From Lactonifactor sp. BIOML-A5 (GTDB lineage Bacteria > Bacillota > Clostridia > Lachnospirales > Lachnospiraceae), in contig NZ_WKYV01000029.1 in NCBI RefSeq assembly GCF_009677585.1, positions 1 to 54,455 of the forward strand: a DNA stretch of 54,455 nucleotides, read 5' to 3'. Under the pieces are notes generated by a model, which saw only the letters and a program-made list of their open reading frames with translations, was not told where the DNA came from and ran no database searches. The translations under genes and the position numbers were made by a program. Shown here piece after piece: positions 1 through 6,602 of this stretch (positions are counted from its first letter, which is position 1; each line of letters opens with the position of its first letter).

Positions 1-234
1 TCAAAATGGACGATTAAAAGTTTAATAGGGATAGTATGCGCTTTTTTGGCTATCCGATGGTTTTTGTTTCATAGTAATGAATTATATACGTTGGGTGAAC
101 ATCGCTTGGGATATTGGATTCGTGATTTTTGGGTTCATATTGACCACAAAGAGGATCGATCAGATATCATGGTGATTTATGCACCGGAAGATAAGATGGA
201 AGGTTATAATTATGCTAGTGAAGACATCGAGTAA
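1..234 (+). CDS. C-terminal fragment of a small membrane-anchored protein (5' end outside window)
   Basis: The reading frame is open from the first base to the TAA at 232-234, so the gene begins upstream of the window. The visible part starts with a hydrophobic stretch (about residues 7-20, including IGIVCAFLAIRWFLF) that could be a membrane segment, followed by a charged tail rich in Asp, Glu and His. I do not recognise the family. It overlaps the start of the next gene by 23 bases, which suggests translational coupling in one operon. A TTG at 46 could serve as an internal start, but the open frame to the left makes a truncated view more likely. Confidence 0.4.
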   Translation, partial: SKWTIKSLIGIVCAFLAIRWFLFHSNELYTLGEHRLGYWIRDFWVHIDHKEDRSDIMVIYAPEDKMEGYNYASEDIE

Positions 235-802
235 AAGATGCAGAACGGATAATCTGGAATGGCTTCTGAATGAAATTGGAGTTAAGGATATTTCGGAAGT
301 CCAGGGATTAAGTGTATCAGAGTTCATAGAAAGATACTCACAGAAGCATTTCAGCAATATATGTCTGGATAGGTTGCTGGAAGTGGGATATGTGTATGTA
401 CCAGAAGGGGAGAAGCTGGTTGCAGAGCTTCCGATCACGACCCGACTGAAAAACATTTTATTACGAAATGATGTGTACATATTATCCGATATTGTCAAAT
501 ATTCCAGAGAGGATATTATGAAGTTCCGAAACTTGGGAGAAGAAACAATGAAGGAGTTGGAAGGTGTTTGCGAACAGGAAGGTGTCCGATTCATTTCTTT
601 ACACGAGATTGAAGACCGGATGCTGGAAGTAAAATTCAGTGATAGGCAGCTGACTAAAATGTTTCATTTGAATATTCTTCACTCGGAGGACTCTTTGAAT
701 GTGACAGATGAAGAGGTAGAATGCCTTATACAGTTGGATAAAGGAATGCTGAAGAAAATAGAGAAGATGCAAAAACTCTGCGAAAATCATGGTAATAAAT
801 AA
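212..802 (+). CDS. Stand-alone RNA polymerase alpha C-terminal-domain-like protein
   Basis: The frame could start at 179, but ATG 212 is preceded by GGAAGG at 199-204 with good spacing, giving 196 residues. The centre (about residues 68-120) reads like the helix-hairpin-helix of the RNA polymerase alpha C-terminal domain: LPITTRLKNILLRNDVY, then an ILSDIV...MKFRNLGEETMKELE pattern. In RNA polymerase this domain contacts UP-element DNA and activators. Here there is no alpha N-terminal assembly domain, so it cannot be a polymerase subunit; a DNA- or protein-binding role is inferred. Such proteins are common in mobile elements of Clostridia. The N-terminal and C-terminal arms are not recognised. 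Confidence 0.6.
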   Translation: MLVKTSSKRCRTDNLEWLLNEIGVKDISEVQGLSVSEFIERYSQKHFSNICLDRLLEVGYVYVPEGEKLVAELPITTRLKNILLRNDVYILSDIVKYSREDIMKFRNLGEETMKELEGVCEQEGVRFISLHEIEDRMLEVKFSDRQLTKMFHLNILHSEDSLNVTDEEVECLIQLDKGMLKKIEKMQKLCENHGNK

Positions 803-840
803 TTATCTAAGTGTCATCATCCATCATATACATAGAAATA

Positions 841-869
841 TTGAAAAATTCACAGAAATGTGATATGCT
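841..869 (+). promoter_or_regulatory. Promoter of the restriction-modification-like operon with overlapping dyads
   Basis: TTGAAA at 841-846 and TATGCT at 864-869 are separated by 17 bases. The spacer contains CACAgaaaTGTG (851-862) and the pair CACAG (851-855)/CTGTG (868-872), the latter touching the -10 box. Dyads placed this way fit autoregulation by the XRE protein encoded just downstream, as controller proteins do in other restriction-modification systems. Confidence 0.6.
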
Positions 870-892
870 GTGTTTAAATTGGGAGGTGTAGA

Positions 893-1105
893 ATGGCTGT
901 TACGTATAAAAGACTTCAACACATGATGATTGAAAAAAATATTTCGAATGCAGAGCTTATGCGCAATGCTCAGATTTCAGCAAATATTATTACAAAAATA
1001 AAAAATGGACAATATATTGCACTTGATAAGGTTGAAAGTATTTGTAGAGCAATGAGATGTACACCTAATGATATATTAGAATTTATTCCAGAAGATGGAG
1101 AATGA
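893..1105 (+). CDS. XRE-family helix-turn-helix regulator (possible controller protein)
   Basis: This 70-residue protein is almost entirely one Cro/C1-type DNA-binding domain: SNAELMRNAQISANIITKIK matches the helix-turn-helix, and the C-terminal half ends with the usual CRAMRCTPNDILEF segment. GGGAGGTG at 881-888 is a good ribosome site. It is the first gene of an operon with a DNA adenine methylase and a DUF262-HNH protein, the position and size of controller proteins that delay nuclease expression until the host is methylated. The dyads in its own promoter fit autoregulation. The controller role is inferred from context; the HTH assignment is secure. Confidence 0.8.
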   Translation: MAVTYKRLQHMMIEKNISNAELMRNAQISANIITKIKNGQYIALDKVESICRAMRCTPNDILEFIPEDGE

Positions 1106-1127
1106 GCATGATGCGAGGAGAGTTATA

Positions 1128-2198
1128 ATGGCACGATTAAATGATAAAATGGCAGATGCCAAGAAAGCAAAGAATGATGAATTTTATACTCTATACGAGG
1201 ATATTCAGAAAGAAATTAATGCTTACTTAGAATATAATCCAGACGTATTTAGAAATAAAACTGTATTGCTTCCATGTGATGATCCAGAATGGAGTAATTT
1301 TACTAGATTTTTTGCTCAAAATTTTGAAAATTTTGGACTGAAGAAGTTAATAAGCACAAGCTACGCAGCAGATAGCAAACCAGCAGGTATTCCTTATCAA
1401 CTTACATTATTTGAGATGGAAGGCTTCGGGTATGATGAAGCGAAGACACGAAGTCATGGAAAGATTTTTACTTTAACAAGAAGAAAGAATAAATCTGGGA
1501 AGATAGATATAGATGACTTGGAATGGCAATATCTTGAAGGCGATGGAGATTTTCGTAGTGATGAAGTGAAGGCACTAAGAGACGAAGCAGATTTTATCAT
1601 TACAAATCCACCATTTTCAATGTTTAGAGAATTTTTGTTTTGGATTATGGAGGCAAAAAAACAGTTTCTTATTATTGGAAATATTAACTGCGTACTGTAT
1701 AAAGAAGTATTTCCCTTGATAATGGATAATGAAATTTGGCTTGGAAATGGTATGGGGCGTTGGATTTCGGGTTTTATCGTACCGGAAGCATATGAACTTT
1801 ATGGAACAGAAGCAAGGATTGAAAATGGCCAGCGTATTGTTGCAACGAATAATTGTTTGTGGTTAACAAATATAGAACATGGTCGGCGTCACCAACCACT
1901 TCATCTTATGACAATGGCAGATAATCTTAAATTTAGCAAGCACAAGAGTATTCGAGAGCAGGGTTATCCCAAATATGACAATTTTGACGCAATTGAAGTA
2001 TCTTATACAGATGCAATTCCAAAGGATTATGATGGTATTATGGGTGTACCCATTACATTCTTAGATAAATACAATCCAGATCAGTTTGAAATTGTTGGAG
2101 AATTCAACCACGGTAAAGACGGAGATTTTGATTTGGCTGCTCCGACAATTAATGGTAAGAGCATATATAAGCGTGTTGCAATTCGCAAGAAAGGTTAA
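1128..2198 (+). CDS. EcoRI-type adenine-specific DNA methyltransferase
   Basis: ATG 1128 is chosen over 1095 because AGGAGA lies six to seven bases upstream. The 356-residue protein matches the EcoRI methylase family: an N-terminal region of the type KNDEFYTLYEDIQKEINAYL, a cofactor-side segment VLLPCDDPEWSNFTRFF, and the catalytic motif IV FIITNPPFSMF with NPPF at residues 160-163, which identifies an N6-adenine enzyme transferring methyl from S-adenosylmethionine. The family often contains this GNxN/GxWxxGF-type core and VPITFLDKYNPDQFEIVG near the end, seen here as well. It starts 22 bases after the XRE gene and ends four bases before the DUF262-HNH gene, so it probably protects host DNA against that nuclease. 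Confidence 0.85.
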   Translation: MARLNDKMADAKKAKNDEFYTLYEDIQKEINAYLEYNPDVFRNKTVLLPCDDPEWSNFTRFFAQNFENFGLKKLISTSYAADSKPAGIPYQLTLFEMEGFGYDEAKTRSHGKIFTLTRRKNKSGKIDIDDLEWQYLEGDGDFRSDEVKALRDEADFIITNPPFSMFREFLFWIMEAKKQFLIIGNINCVLYKEVFPLIMDNEIWLGNGMGRWISGFIVPEAYELYGTEARIENGQRIVATNNCLWLTNIEHGRRHQPLHLMTMADNLKFSKHKSIREQGYPKYDNFDAIEVSYTDAIPKDYDGIMGVPITFLDKYNPDQFEIVGEFNHGKDGDFDLAAPTINGKSIYKRVAIRKKG

Positions 2199-2201
2199 AT
2201 T

Positions 2202-3365
2202 ATGGAAACGAATTTAAGAATAGATATAACAGTCGAAGATATATGTAAAGGATTTGTATACAACGAATATGAAGGAAAAGGCTTGTTTGGTTTATCTGGT
2301 AAGTTGACTATTCAGCCGGAATATCAAAGAAACTATATCTATGCTGATGGGAAAAAGGATGTCGCTGTTGTGGATTCTCTTTTAAAAGGCTATCCTTTGG
2401 GATTAATTTATTTTACGAAAGTTGCGGAAGATAAATATGAAGTTTTGGATGGTCAGCAGCGTATTACCAGTTTTGGTAGATTTGTTACGGGGAAGTTTGC
2501 AATAAAAGATGCAAATGGAATTCCACACTATTTTAGTGGGCTTGCGGAAGATCAAAAAGAAAAGATTATGAAGAGCAAGTTGACTATTTATGAATGTGAA
2601 GGAACCGAAACTGAAATAAAAGAGTGGTTCAAAACTATCAATATTGCAGGTGTTCCGTTAAATGACCAAGAATTATCCAATGCAATTCACTCTGGACCAT
2701 TTGTTACTTTAGCAAAGGAAGAATTTAGTAATAGTCAGAATGCAAATGTACAGAAGTGGAGCGCATATATTGCGGGTTCTCCATTAAGACAAGAATTTTT
2801 GAAAACAGCGTTGGATTGGGTAAGTAAGGGTAATATAGACGCTTACATGAGTCGGCATAGATATGATACGAATATTACAGAATTGAAAAGTTACTTTAAT
2901 AGCGTTATTGATTGGATCTCTAGTGTTTTTGATGACGTTGATAGCTCAATGAGAGGATTGGATTGGGGTAGATTATATGAAAAGTATCATAGAAATGCAT
3001 ATAATCCGCAGGAGGTTTCCAAAAAAGTTCAAGCATTGTTATCAGACTATTATGTCAATGATAAAAAGGGAATTTATGAATATATTTTAGGTGGATGTGT
3101 TGATCACAAACTATTAAATATACGTGTATTTAATGAGCCAACAAAAAAATCTGTATATACAAAGCAGACTGCTGAAGCGAAATTAAAGGGGCATTCCAAT
3201 TGTCCTCTTTGCGCTTTGGGGTCAGATAATAACAAGACTCGTATCTGGAAACAAACAGAAATGGATGCGGACCATGTTACAGCTTGGAGTAATGGTGGAG
3301 CAACGGATGTTAGTAATTGCCAGATGTTGTGTAAGACACATAATCGTGCAAAGGGAAATAGATAG
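2202..3365 (+). CDS. DUF262-HNH nuclease, likely restriction partner of the adjacent methylase
   Basis: The 387-residue protein has an N-terminal DUF262 domain, a ParB-like fold known from GmrS and related NTP-using restriction proteins, with the signature PEYQR (39-43) and VLDGQQR (DGQQR at 83-87). The C-terminus is an HNH nuclease with zinc ligands: [16 protein letters not shown] (His 358) and [10 protein letters not shown]. It begins three bases after the methylase stop and shares its promoter. The combination XRE-methylase-DUF262/HNH suggests a restriction-modification unit in which this protein cuts unmethylated DNA. Whether cleavage needs nucleotide hydrolysis, or instead targets modified phage DNA as in GmrSD, cannot be seen from sequence. 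Confidence 0.75.
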   Translation: METNLRIDITVEDICKGFVYNEYEGKGLFGLSGKLTIQPEYQRNYIYADGKKDVAVVDSLLKGYPLGLIYFTKVAEDKYEVLDGQQRITSFGRFVTGKFAIKDANGIPHYFSGLAEDQKEKIMKSKLTIYECEGTETEIKEWFKTINIAGVPLNDQELSNAIHSGPFVTLAKEEFSNSQNANVQKWSAYIAGSPLRQEFLKTALDWVSKGNIDAYMSRHRYDTNITELKSYFNSVIDWISSVFDDVDSSMRGLDWGRLYEKYHRNAYNPQEVSKKVQALLSDYYVNDKKGIYEYILGGCVDHKLLNIRVFNEPTKKSVYTKQTAEAKLKGHSNCPLCALGSDNNKTRIWKQTEMDADHVTAWSNGGATDVSNCQMLCKTHNRAKGNR

Positions 3366-3378
3366 GTTTTCTACATAA

Positions 3379-3412
3379 GGCTGCAGTTTCAAAGTATTCT
3401 GCAGTCCTTTTT
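3379..3412 (+). terminator. Rho-independent terminator after the restriction-modification-like operon
   Basis: GGCTGCAG (3379-3386) pairs with CTGCAGTCC (3399-3407) with one bulge, followed by five T residues. It closes the three-gene unit. Confidence 0.65.
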
Positions 3413-3433
3413 ATATCAATGAATCATTACATT

Positions 3434-3496
3434 TCGTTACATAAAAGAAAAATGTAACGATTGTGCATTGACAGTATAGAGTAGAAATGATAAGAT
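3434..3496 (+). promoter_or_regulatory. Strong sigma-A promoter with an upstream 9-bp inverted repeat
   Basis: TTGACA (3468-3473) and TAAGAT (3491-3496) have a 17-base spacer. Immediately upstream, TCGTTACAT (3434-3442) and ATGTAACGA (3452-3460) form a perfect 9-bp inverted repeat with a 9-base gap. The position upstream of -35 fits an activator site or an autoregulatory operator for the HTH gene at 3559. Confidence 0.65.
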
Positions 3497-3558
3497 GTAT
3501 TTATCAAAATTGGCTTAATGACCAATTGAAGAGAAGTATCTGACAAGGAGGCAAAGCG

Positions 3559-4269
3559 TTGAGTGCAATAGTCGTGAATGAGAATAAACTTGCTGAATTG
3601 ATATCAAAAGCTTGTGGACCAAGAAGTTTATCCGAATACAGTAGAGCTTGTGGTATATCACCAGCACATTTATCCAGAGTAAAATCTGGCATTTGCAAGC
3701 CTTCAAAGAAAATGTGTTTCAAATTGGCATCAGAACGTTATGCAAAAGAAATAGGCTTATCCAGCCAGGAATTCTTAATAGCAGCTGGTTATAACGGTGA
3801 TGAAATCGAAAGTACGAAAGAATTTGAAGCTGTAGCATTTCAACAAAGCGATGTAATAACCTTAGGAATTGTTTCTAAAAGGTTGATGTTATGTGGCTGT
3901 ACATATCAGTTGCTTTCGTTGGGAGAAAACAAAGAGGTAGACTTCGCCTTTTTGGTTTCGCAGGATGGTACCAAGGTCAGATGGGAATTCGTATTAAGCT
4001 TCTCGTACCAGATATCCGATTATGTAGCTCGTAGAAATGCGTACTATTATAATCTTGGAAGAATCTTATCTTTTCGGCCACTTCAAAATACACAGTATAC
4101 TCTTATACTTAATGATGAGGCGCTGTATGATGAATTGGTTCAAGAGATTAATCGGTATATGGTATTAGCGAATGTTTCTGTTGCATTGATTGATTTTGAA
4201 GCGATGGAAATCAAGAAGGAGGTCGTGTTAGACCGAGGCGGTAGAAACATGAAACTGTCCTTAATTTGA
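3559..4269 (+). CDS. HTH-domain protein with unrecognised effector region
   Basis: A TTG start at 3559 is supported by AAGGAGG at 3545-3551, seven bases upstream. The 236-residue protein has an N-terminal lambda-repressor-like helix-turn-helix (about residues 22-58; SEYSRACGISPAHLSRVKSG). The rest, about residues 80-236, is mixed alpha/beta with a repeated FAFLVSQDGTKVRWEFVLSF-like strand pattern and resembles no family I can name; it may bind a ligand or be a PD-(D/E)XK-type remnant. A strong promoter with a dyad directly upstream suggests autoregulation. It is monocistronic or paired with the small gene at 4309. Confidence 0.6.
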   Translation: MSAIVVNENKLAELISKACGPRSLSEYSRACGISPAHLSRVKSGICKPSKKMCFKLASERYAKEIGLSSQEFLIAAGYNGDEIESTKEFEAVAFQQSDVITLGIVSKRLMLCGCTYQLLSLGENKEVDFAFLVSQDGTKVRWEFVLSFSYQISDYVARRNAYYYNLGRILSFRPLQNTQYTLILNDEALYDELVQEINRYMVLANVSVALIDFEAMEIKKEVVLDRGGRNMKLSLI

Positions 4270-4308
4270 CAATTGAATAAAGAAAATTAATTACGGAGGT
4301 CGTGTGTA

Positions 4309-4566
4309 ATGAACGATATGAAAAATTGTTTATTTGAAGCCTACTGCGAGTATACGGAAGAAAAGCAGTTGGAGTATCAGAAAACAGAGCAGTATCAGGA
4401 ATTACAGCGACAGTTGGATGAAAACAAAAGAGCGATTGATCGTCTAATCTCCGATAATCTGGAGTTGAAAGAATTATTCCGGGCAAGAGAAGATCTGTTA
4501 TTAAAACATTACACAGATTTAGAAACTGAGACGATAAAAGCATTTATCAATCTGATTCATCATTAA
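4309..4566 (+). CDS. Small coiled-coil protein of unknown function
   Basis: This 85-residue protein starts at an ATG 10 bases after CGGAGG (4293-4298). It is charged and heptad-rich (about residues 15-70: QLEYQKTEQYQELQRQLDEN and DRLISDNLELKELF), so a coiled-coil dimer is likely. No family is recognised. The 11-base string GGAGGTCGTGT occurs both at 4218 inside the preceding gene and at 4295 in its ribosome site, a short direct repeat 77 bases apart. Confidence 0.55.
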   Translation: MNDMKNCLFEAYCEYTEEKQLEYQKTEQYQELQRQLDENKRAIDRLISDNLELKELFRAREDLLLKHYTDLETETIKAFINLIHH

Positions 4567-4580
4567 CTCGCTGATTCCTT

Positions 4581-4629
4581 CACCGGTAGATGGGTGTCAT
4601 GAGAATGATGACACCCTGGCGAATCGGTG
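4581..4629. repeat. Nested inverted repeat (hairpin)
   Basis: GGGTGTCAT (4592-4600) and ATGACACCC (4608-4616) form a perfect 9-bp stem with a 7-base loop; CACCG (4581-4585) and CGGTG (4625-4629) can extend it. There is no T-run, so it may be an mRNA-stabilising or processing structure or an operator, not a classical terminator. Confidence 0.5.
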
Positions 4630-4667
4630 TTAGATGATGAAACGGAATATAGAAGGAGGAACATAAA

Positions 4668-4964
4668 GTGTTAAAGAAACAAAGGTGCCAAAAGGATATA
4701 ATAAAATATATACTACATATATAATTCTTATTATTTACGACATACCCGGGAACATTTATTGAAGAGTTTGTTTTAAGTTTCAAGTGAAGTTTTTTATCGA
4801 TTAAATTATCAAAATTGAATAATGTGATTGTGGATTTGTATATAGAACGTGGGTAGATTTTTGTTGAACATTTTTTGAATATTATAATAGGTTTTTTTGT
4901 TGTACCAAAAAATAGATTTGATAATAATTTTGATGCTAAATTTCATGAAAAAATTAAAGGCTAG
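4668..4964 (+). pseudogene. Decayed small gene with three in-frame stops
   Basis: A GTG at 4668 follows AAGGAGG (4653-4659). One frame then runs 99 codons to TAG at 4962-4964, interrupted by TAA (4722), TGA (4785) and TAG (4854). The segments between stops read like protein: FLLFTTYPGTFIEEFVLSFK and, at the end, GFFVVPKNRFDNNFDAKFHE. A strong terminator begins exactly at the last codons, as expected for the end of a former gene. The family is not recognised. The AT-rich composition means chance cannot be ruled out. Confidence 0.35.
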
Positions 4965-5000
4965 TTATGCAAAAATGATATTTGTATAACTAGTCTTTTT
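4959..5000 (+). terminator. Strong Rho-independent terminator
   Basis: CTAGTTATGCAAA (4961-4973) pairs with TTTGTATAACTAG (4981-4993), with one G-U, followed by CTTTTT. The long stem and T-run make this a confident terminator. It lies at the end of the decayed frame and just before the LexA-box promoter. Confidence 0.8.
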
Positions 5001-5016
5001 ATGTGACAAGATAAAA

Positions 5017-5045
5017 TTGATAATCGAACTAATGTTCGATATAAT
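5017..5045 (+). promoter_or_regulatory. SOS promoter: sigma-A promoter with a LexA box in the spacer
   Basis: TTGATA (5017-5022) and TATAAT (5040-5045) are separated by exactly 17 bases. The spacer is filled by the perfect dyad ATCGAAC-taat-GTTCGAT (5023-5040), which contains GAACNNNNGTTC, the LexA/DinR box of Gram-positive bacteria. LexA bound here would block the promoter until DNA damage. Confidence 0.75.
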
Positions 5046-5127
5046 ATAAATAGGTTCGCTACCAATGCAGGACATTTGTTAAACAGACCAATCAGTATTT
5101 ATCCCGGTATTGGAGGTGTGGTTTACG

Positions 5128-5388
5128 ATGGAACTTGAAGAATGAATCAAGGATGCACTTGAAGAATCAATGCAGGCATATATACATTCGGAAAAATACC
5201 AAGAACAGAAGCAGAGCGTTAATGATATGGTAACAGATTTTCGTGATGGCCTAAGCGAGAGCCAGAGTCGGAAATTCAATGCTATATTAGATGCAATGAC
5301 GGATCAGAATTCAATGTTTGCTTCAGAAGCATATATGCATGGTGTTGTAGAAGGAATTGCTTTACACAGCAAGGTAATAAGTGAATGA
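5128..5388 (+). pseudogene. Small SOS-box gene interrupted by TGA at codon 6; paralogue of 5739-5993
   Basis: ATG 5128 follows GGAGGTG (5112-5118). The frame reads MELEE, then TGA (5143-5145), then continues open to 5388. It aligns end to end with the intact minus-strand gene at 5739-5993: both share MEL.E, SEKYQEQK/SEEYRTEK, the FRDGL/FRSGL motif, KFNAILDA/KFNKIIDA, and FASEAYMHGVVEGIAL/FASKAYVTGVVNGIAL. In the intact copy codon 6 is TGT (Cys), so a single base change gives TGA. Translation could restart at ATG 5170 with a truncated 72-residue product. The family resembles the small DUF6809-like proteins of clostridial SOS loci, but I am not certain. A nonsense mutation is the simplest reading. 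Confidence 0.6.
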
Positions 5389-5457
5389 GAAAAGGACGGA
5401 CCGGCTTTGATTTCCCTTTGAGTTGGTTTTTCTTTTTGGTGAGAGGATCGTGGTAGA

Positions 5458-5691
5458 ATGGAAGAAAATTATAAAGTTGGAGATACGGTATACATTATAG
5501 AGAGTAATCGGATTATTCGTAAATGCACTGTTGGACGTGTATCGGGAGGGATATATTTGATTCGATTTGAAGAAGGTGGAGCGATACAAGTAAAGAAACA
5601 TAGATTGCATGGCAGCAGGGAAGCAGCAGAAGCGAGTCTGCCTCAGACACAGAAAACAAGACGTTTAACTCAATATGACTATATGCATTAA
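5458..5691 (+). CDS. Small SH3/KOW-like protein of unknown function
   Basis: The 77-residue protein has a beta-rich N-terminal half (YKVGDTVYIIES, then CTVGRVSGGIYLIRF) resembling a small SH3-like barrel, followed by a basic, disordered tail. It lies 69 bases after the SOS-box pseudogene and probably shares its transcript, ending at the terminator at 5696-5729. Similar proteins occur near clostridial SOS cassettes, but no function is known to me. The ribosome site (GAGAGG) is modest. Confidence 0.5.
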   Translation: MEENYKVGDTVYIIESNRIIRKCTVGRVSGGIYLIRFEEGGAIQVKKHRLHGSREAAEASLPQTQKTRRLTQYDYMH

Positions 5692-5695
5692 AATA

Positions 5696-5729
5696 GCCCG
5701 GTTGATTTTCAGCCGGGCGAAATTTTTTT
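5696..5729. terminator. Rho-independent terminator between convergent genes
   Basis: GCCCGG (5696-5701) pairs with CCGGGC (5713-5718), followed by seven T residues on the plus strand. The minus strand has TATTTT beyond the stem, so the hairpin may also serve the convergent gene ending at 5739. Confidence 0.8.
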
Positions 5730-5738
5730 ATTCAGTTT

Positions 5739-5993
5739 TTATAGCGTCTTCTGTCTCAGTGCGATACCGTTTACAACACCAGTTACATATGCTTTTGATG
5801 CGAATGTGCCATCGCTAGTATTGATGGCATCGATTATTTTGTTAAATTTGATCTGCTGTTCTGGATTAAGACCAGAGCGGAATTCTGAAAGCATATTGTT
5901 GATTTCTGTTTTTTCTGTTCTATATTCTTCGGATTCTGTATAATTTTTCATGGCATCATCAATGGAGTCCATGATACATTCTGCTAATTCCAT
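5739..5993 (-). CDS. Small conserved protein, intact paralogue of the interrupted gene at 5128
   Basis: The 84-residue acidic, helical protein starts at 5993 behind a CAGGAGG ribosome site. It shares the whole length and about half its residues with the SOS-box pseudogene, including the FRSGLNPEQQIKFNKI core and the FASKAYVTGVVNGIAL end. The two copies face each other across the shared terminator as an inverted duplication. The C-terminal motif A.xxGVxxGIAL also resembles GFEDGLKLMGALI of the phage protein at 19790, suggesting one broader family (possibly DUF6809-like). Function unknown. Confidence 0.65.
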   Translation of the reverse strand: MELAECIMDSIDDAMKNYTESEEYRTEKTEINNMLSEFRSGLNPEQQIKFNKIIDAINTSDGTFASKAYVTGVVNGIALRQKTL

Positions 5994-6019
5994 GTTGTAA
6001 CCTCCTGCTGGAATAAGTT

Positions 6020-6430
6020 TTATACTGTTGTAGTTGCAATGTGTATAAAATTATTGTCAGCACTGTCGGCATCGTTACTGCGATCCTGAGTCCTCAGTAA
6101 GTAAATGTTTCGAATTCTCTGGGAGAAACGACAAAATACTGAGGTGACAGGTTTGACGCATGAAAAGAGGGCTGCCGTCGAAATATATGCGTGCAGGGGA
6201 CAGCTTATTGATTTCTCCTTTCTATAGTTTTCTTTGTCGAACAAGCGCATAAGCCAATGCCATGCGGAATGAACTATTGAATAAAATGTTCTCTGGATAC
6301 TGGCATAAAGTTCCTCAAGACATTCATTCACCAGTTTGCTGACAGCAGCATTAATGGCTTCTACGATTTTATGAATTGAGAAGGTAACCTCCTCATTATT
6401 TCTTTTTACGATTCTAATTGTCTCTTCCAT
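6020..6430 (-). pseudogene. Ribonucleotide-reductase ATP-cone-like fragment
   Basis: ATG at 6430 (minus strand) follows GAGGTG and begins METT-like text: EETIRIVKRNNEEVTFS, then IHKIVEAINAAVSKLV. This matches the start of the ATP-cone of anaerobic ribonucleotide reductase NrdD and of NrdR, where the domain senses ATP/dATP. After about residue 45 similarity is lost and the remaining 90 residues (Cys-, Ser- and Arg-rich) look like non-coding text; a neighbouring frame reads MALAYALVRQRKL before a stop, hinting at a frameshift. The fragment lacks any catalytic part. I treat it as a truncated or frameshifted gene; expression of the first 45 residues as a small protein is possible. Confidence 0.4.
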
Positions 6431-6548
6431 ACGTTTTTCACCTCGCTTTCTTGACTCAGATTTCAGTGTAAATATGTATAATACACTATATATTGTGGCT
6501 ATATGGATTTTATCATACAAGATATAGAATTACAAGCACATTTGATGT

Positions 6549-6601
6549 AAAAAGGACTTATGACGGTTCCCGATGAATGGGAACTCTCATCAGTCCTTTT
6601 T
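6549..6601. terminator. Bidirectional terminator downstream of the ImmA-like gene
   Basis: AAAAAGGACT (6549-6558) pairs with AGTCCTTTTT (6592-6601), and GGTTCCC/GGGAAC forms an inner stem. A-run and T-run make it work in both directions. It sits directly after the stop of the minus-strand gene at 6603. Confidence 0.8.
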
Positions 6602-6602
6602 G

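Noticed and set aside
3515..3722. Two minus-strand frames opposite the HTH gene start
   Set aside because: They overlap a strong plus-strand ribosome site and HTH codons and have no promoters.
4218..4305. Short direct repeat GGAGGTCGTGT at 4218 and 4295
   Set aside because: Both copies are ribosome-site-like; 11 bases are too short for a mobile-element target repeat and no element lies between.
4580..4783. 67-codon minus-strand frame over the 4592 hairpin
   Set aside because: No ribosome site; the protein text is low-complexity, and the plus strand has a better ribosome site with the decayed frame.
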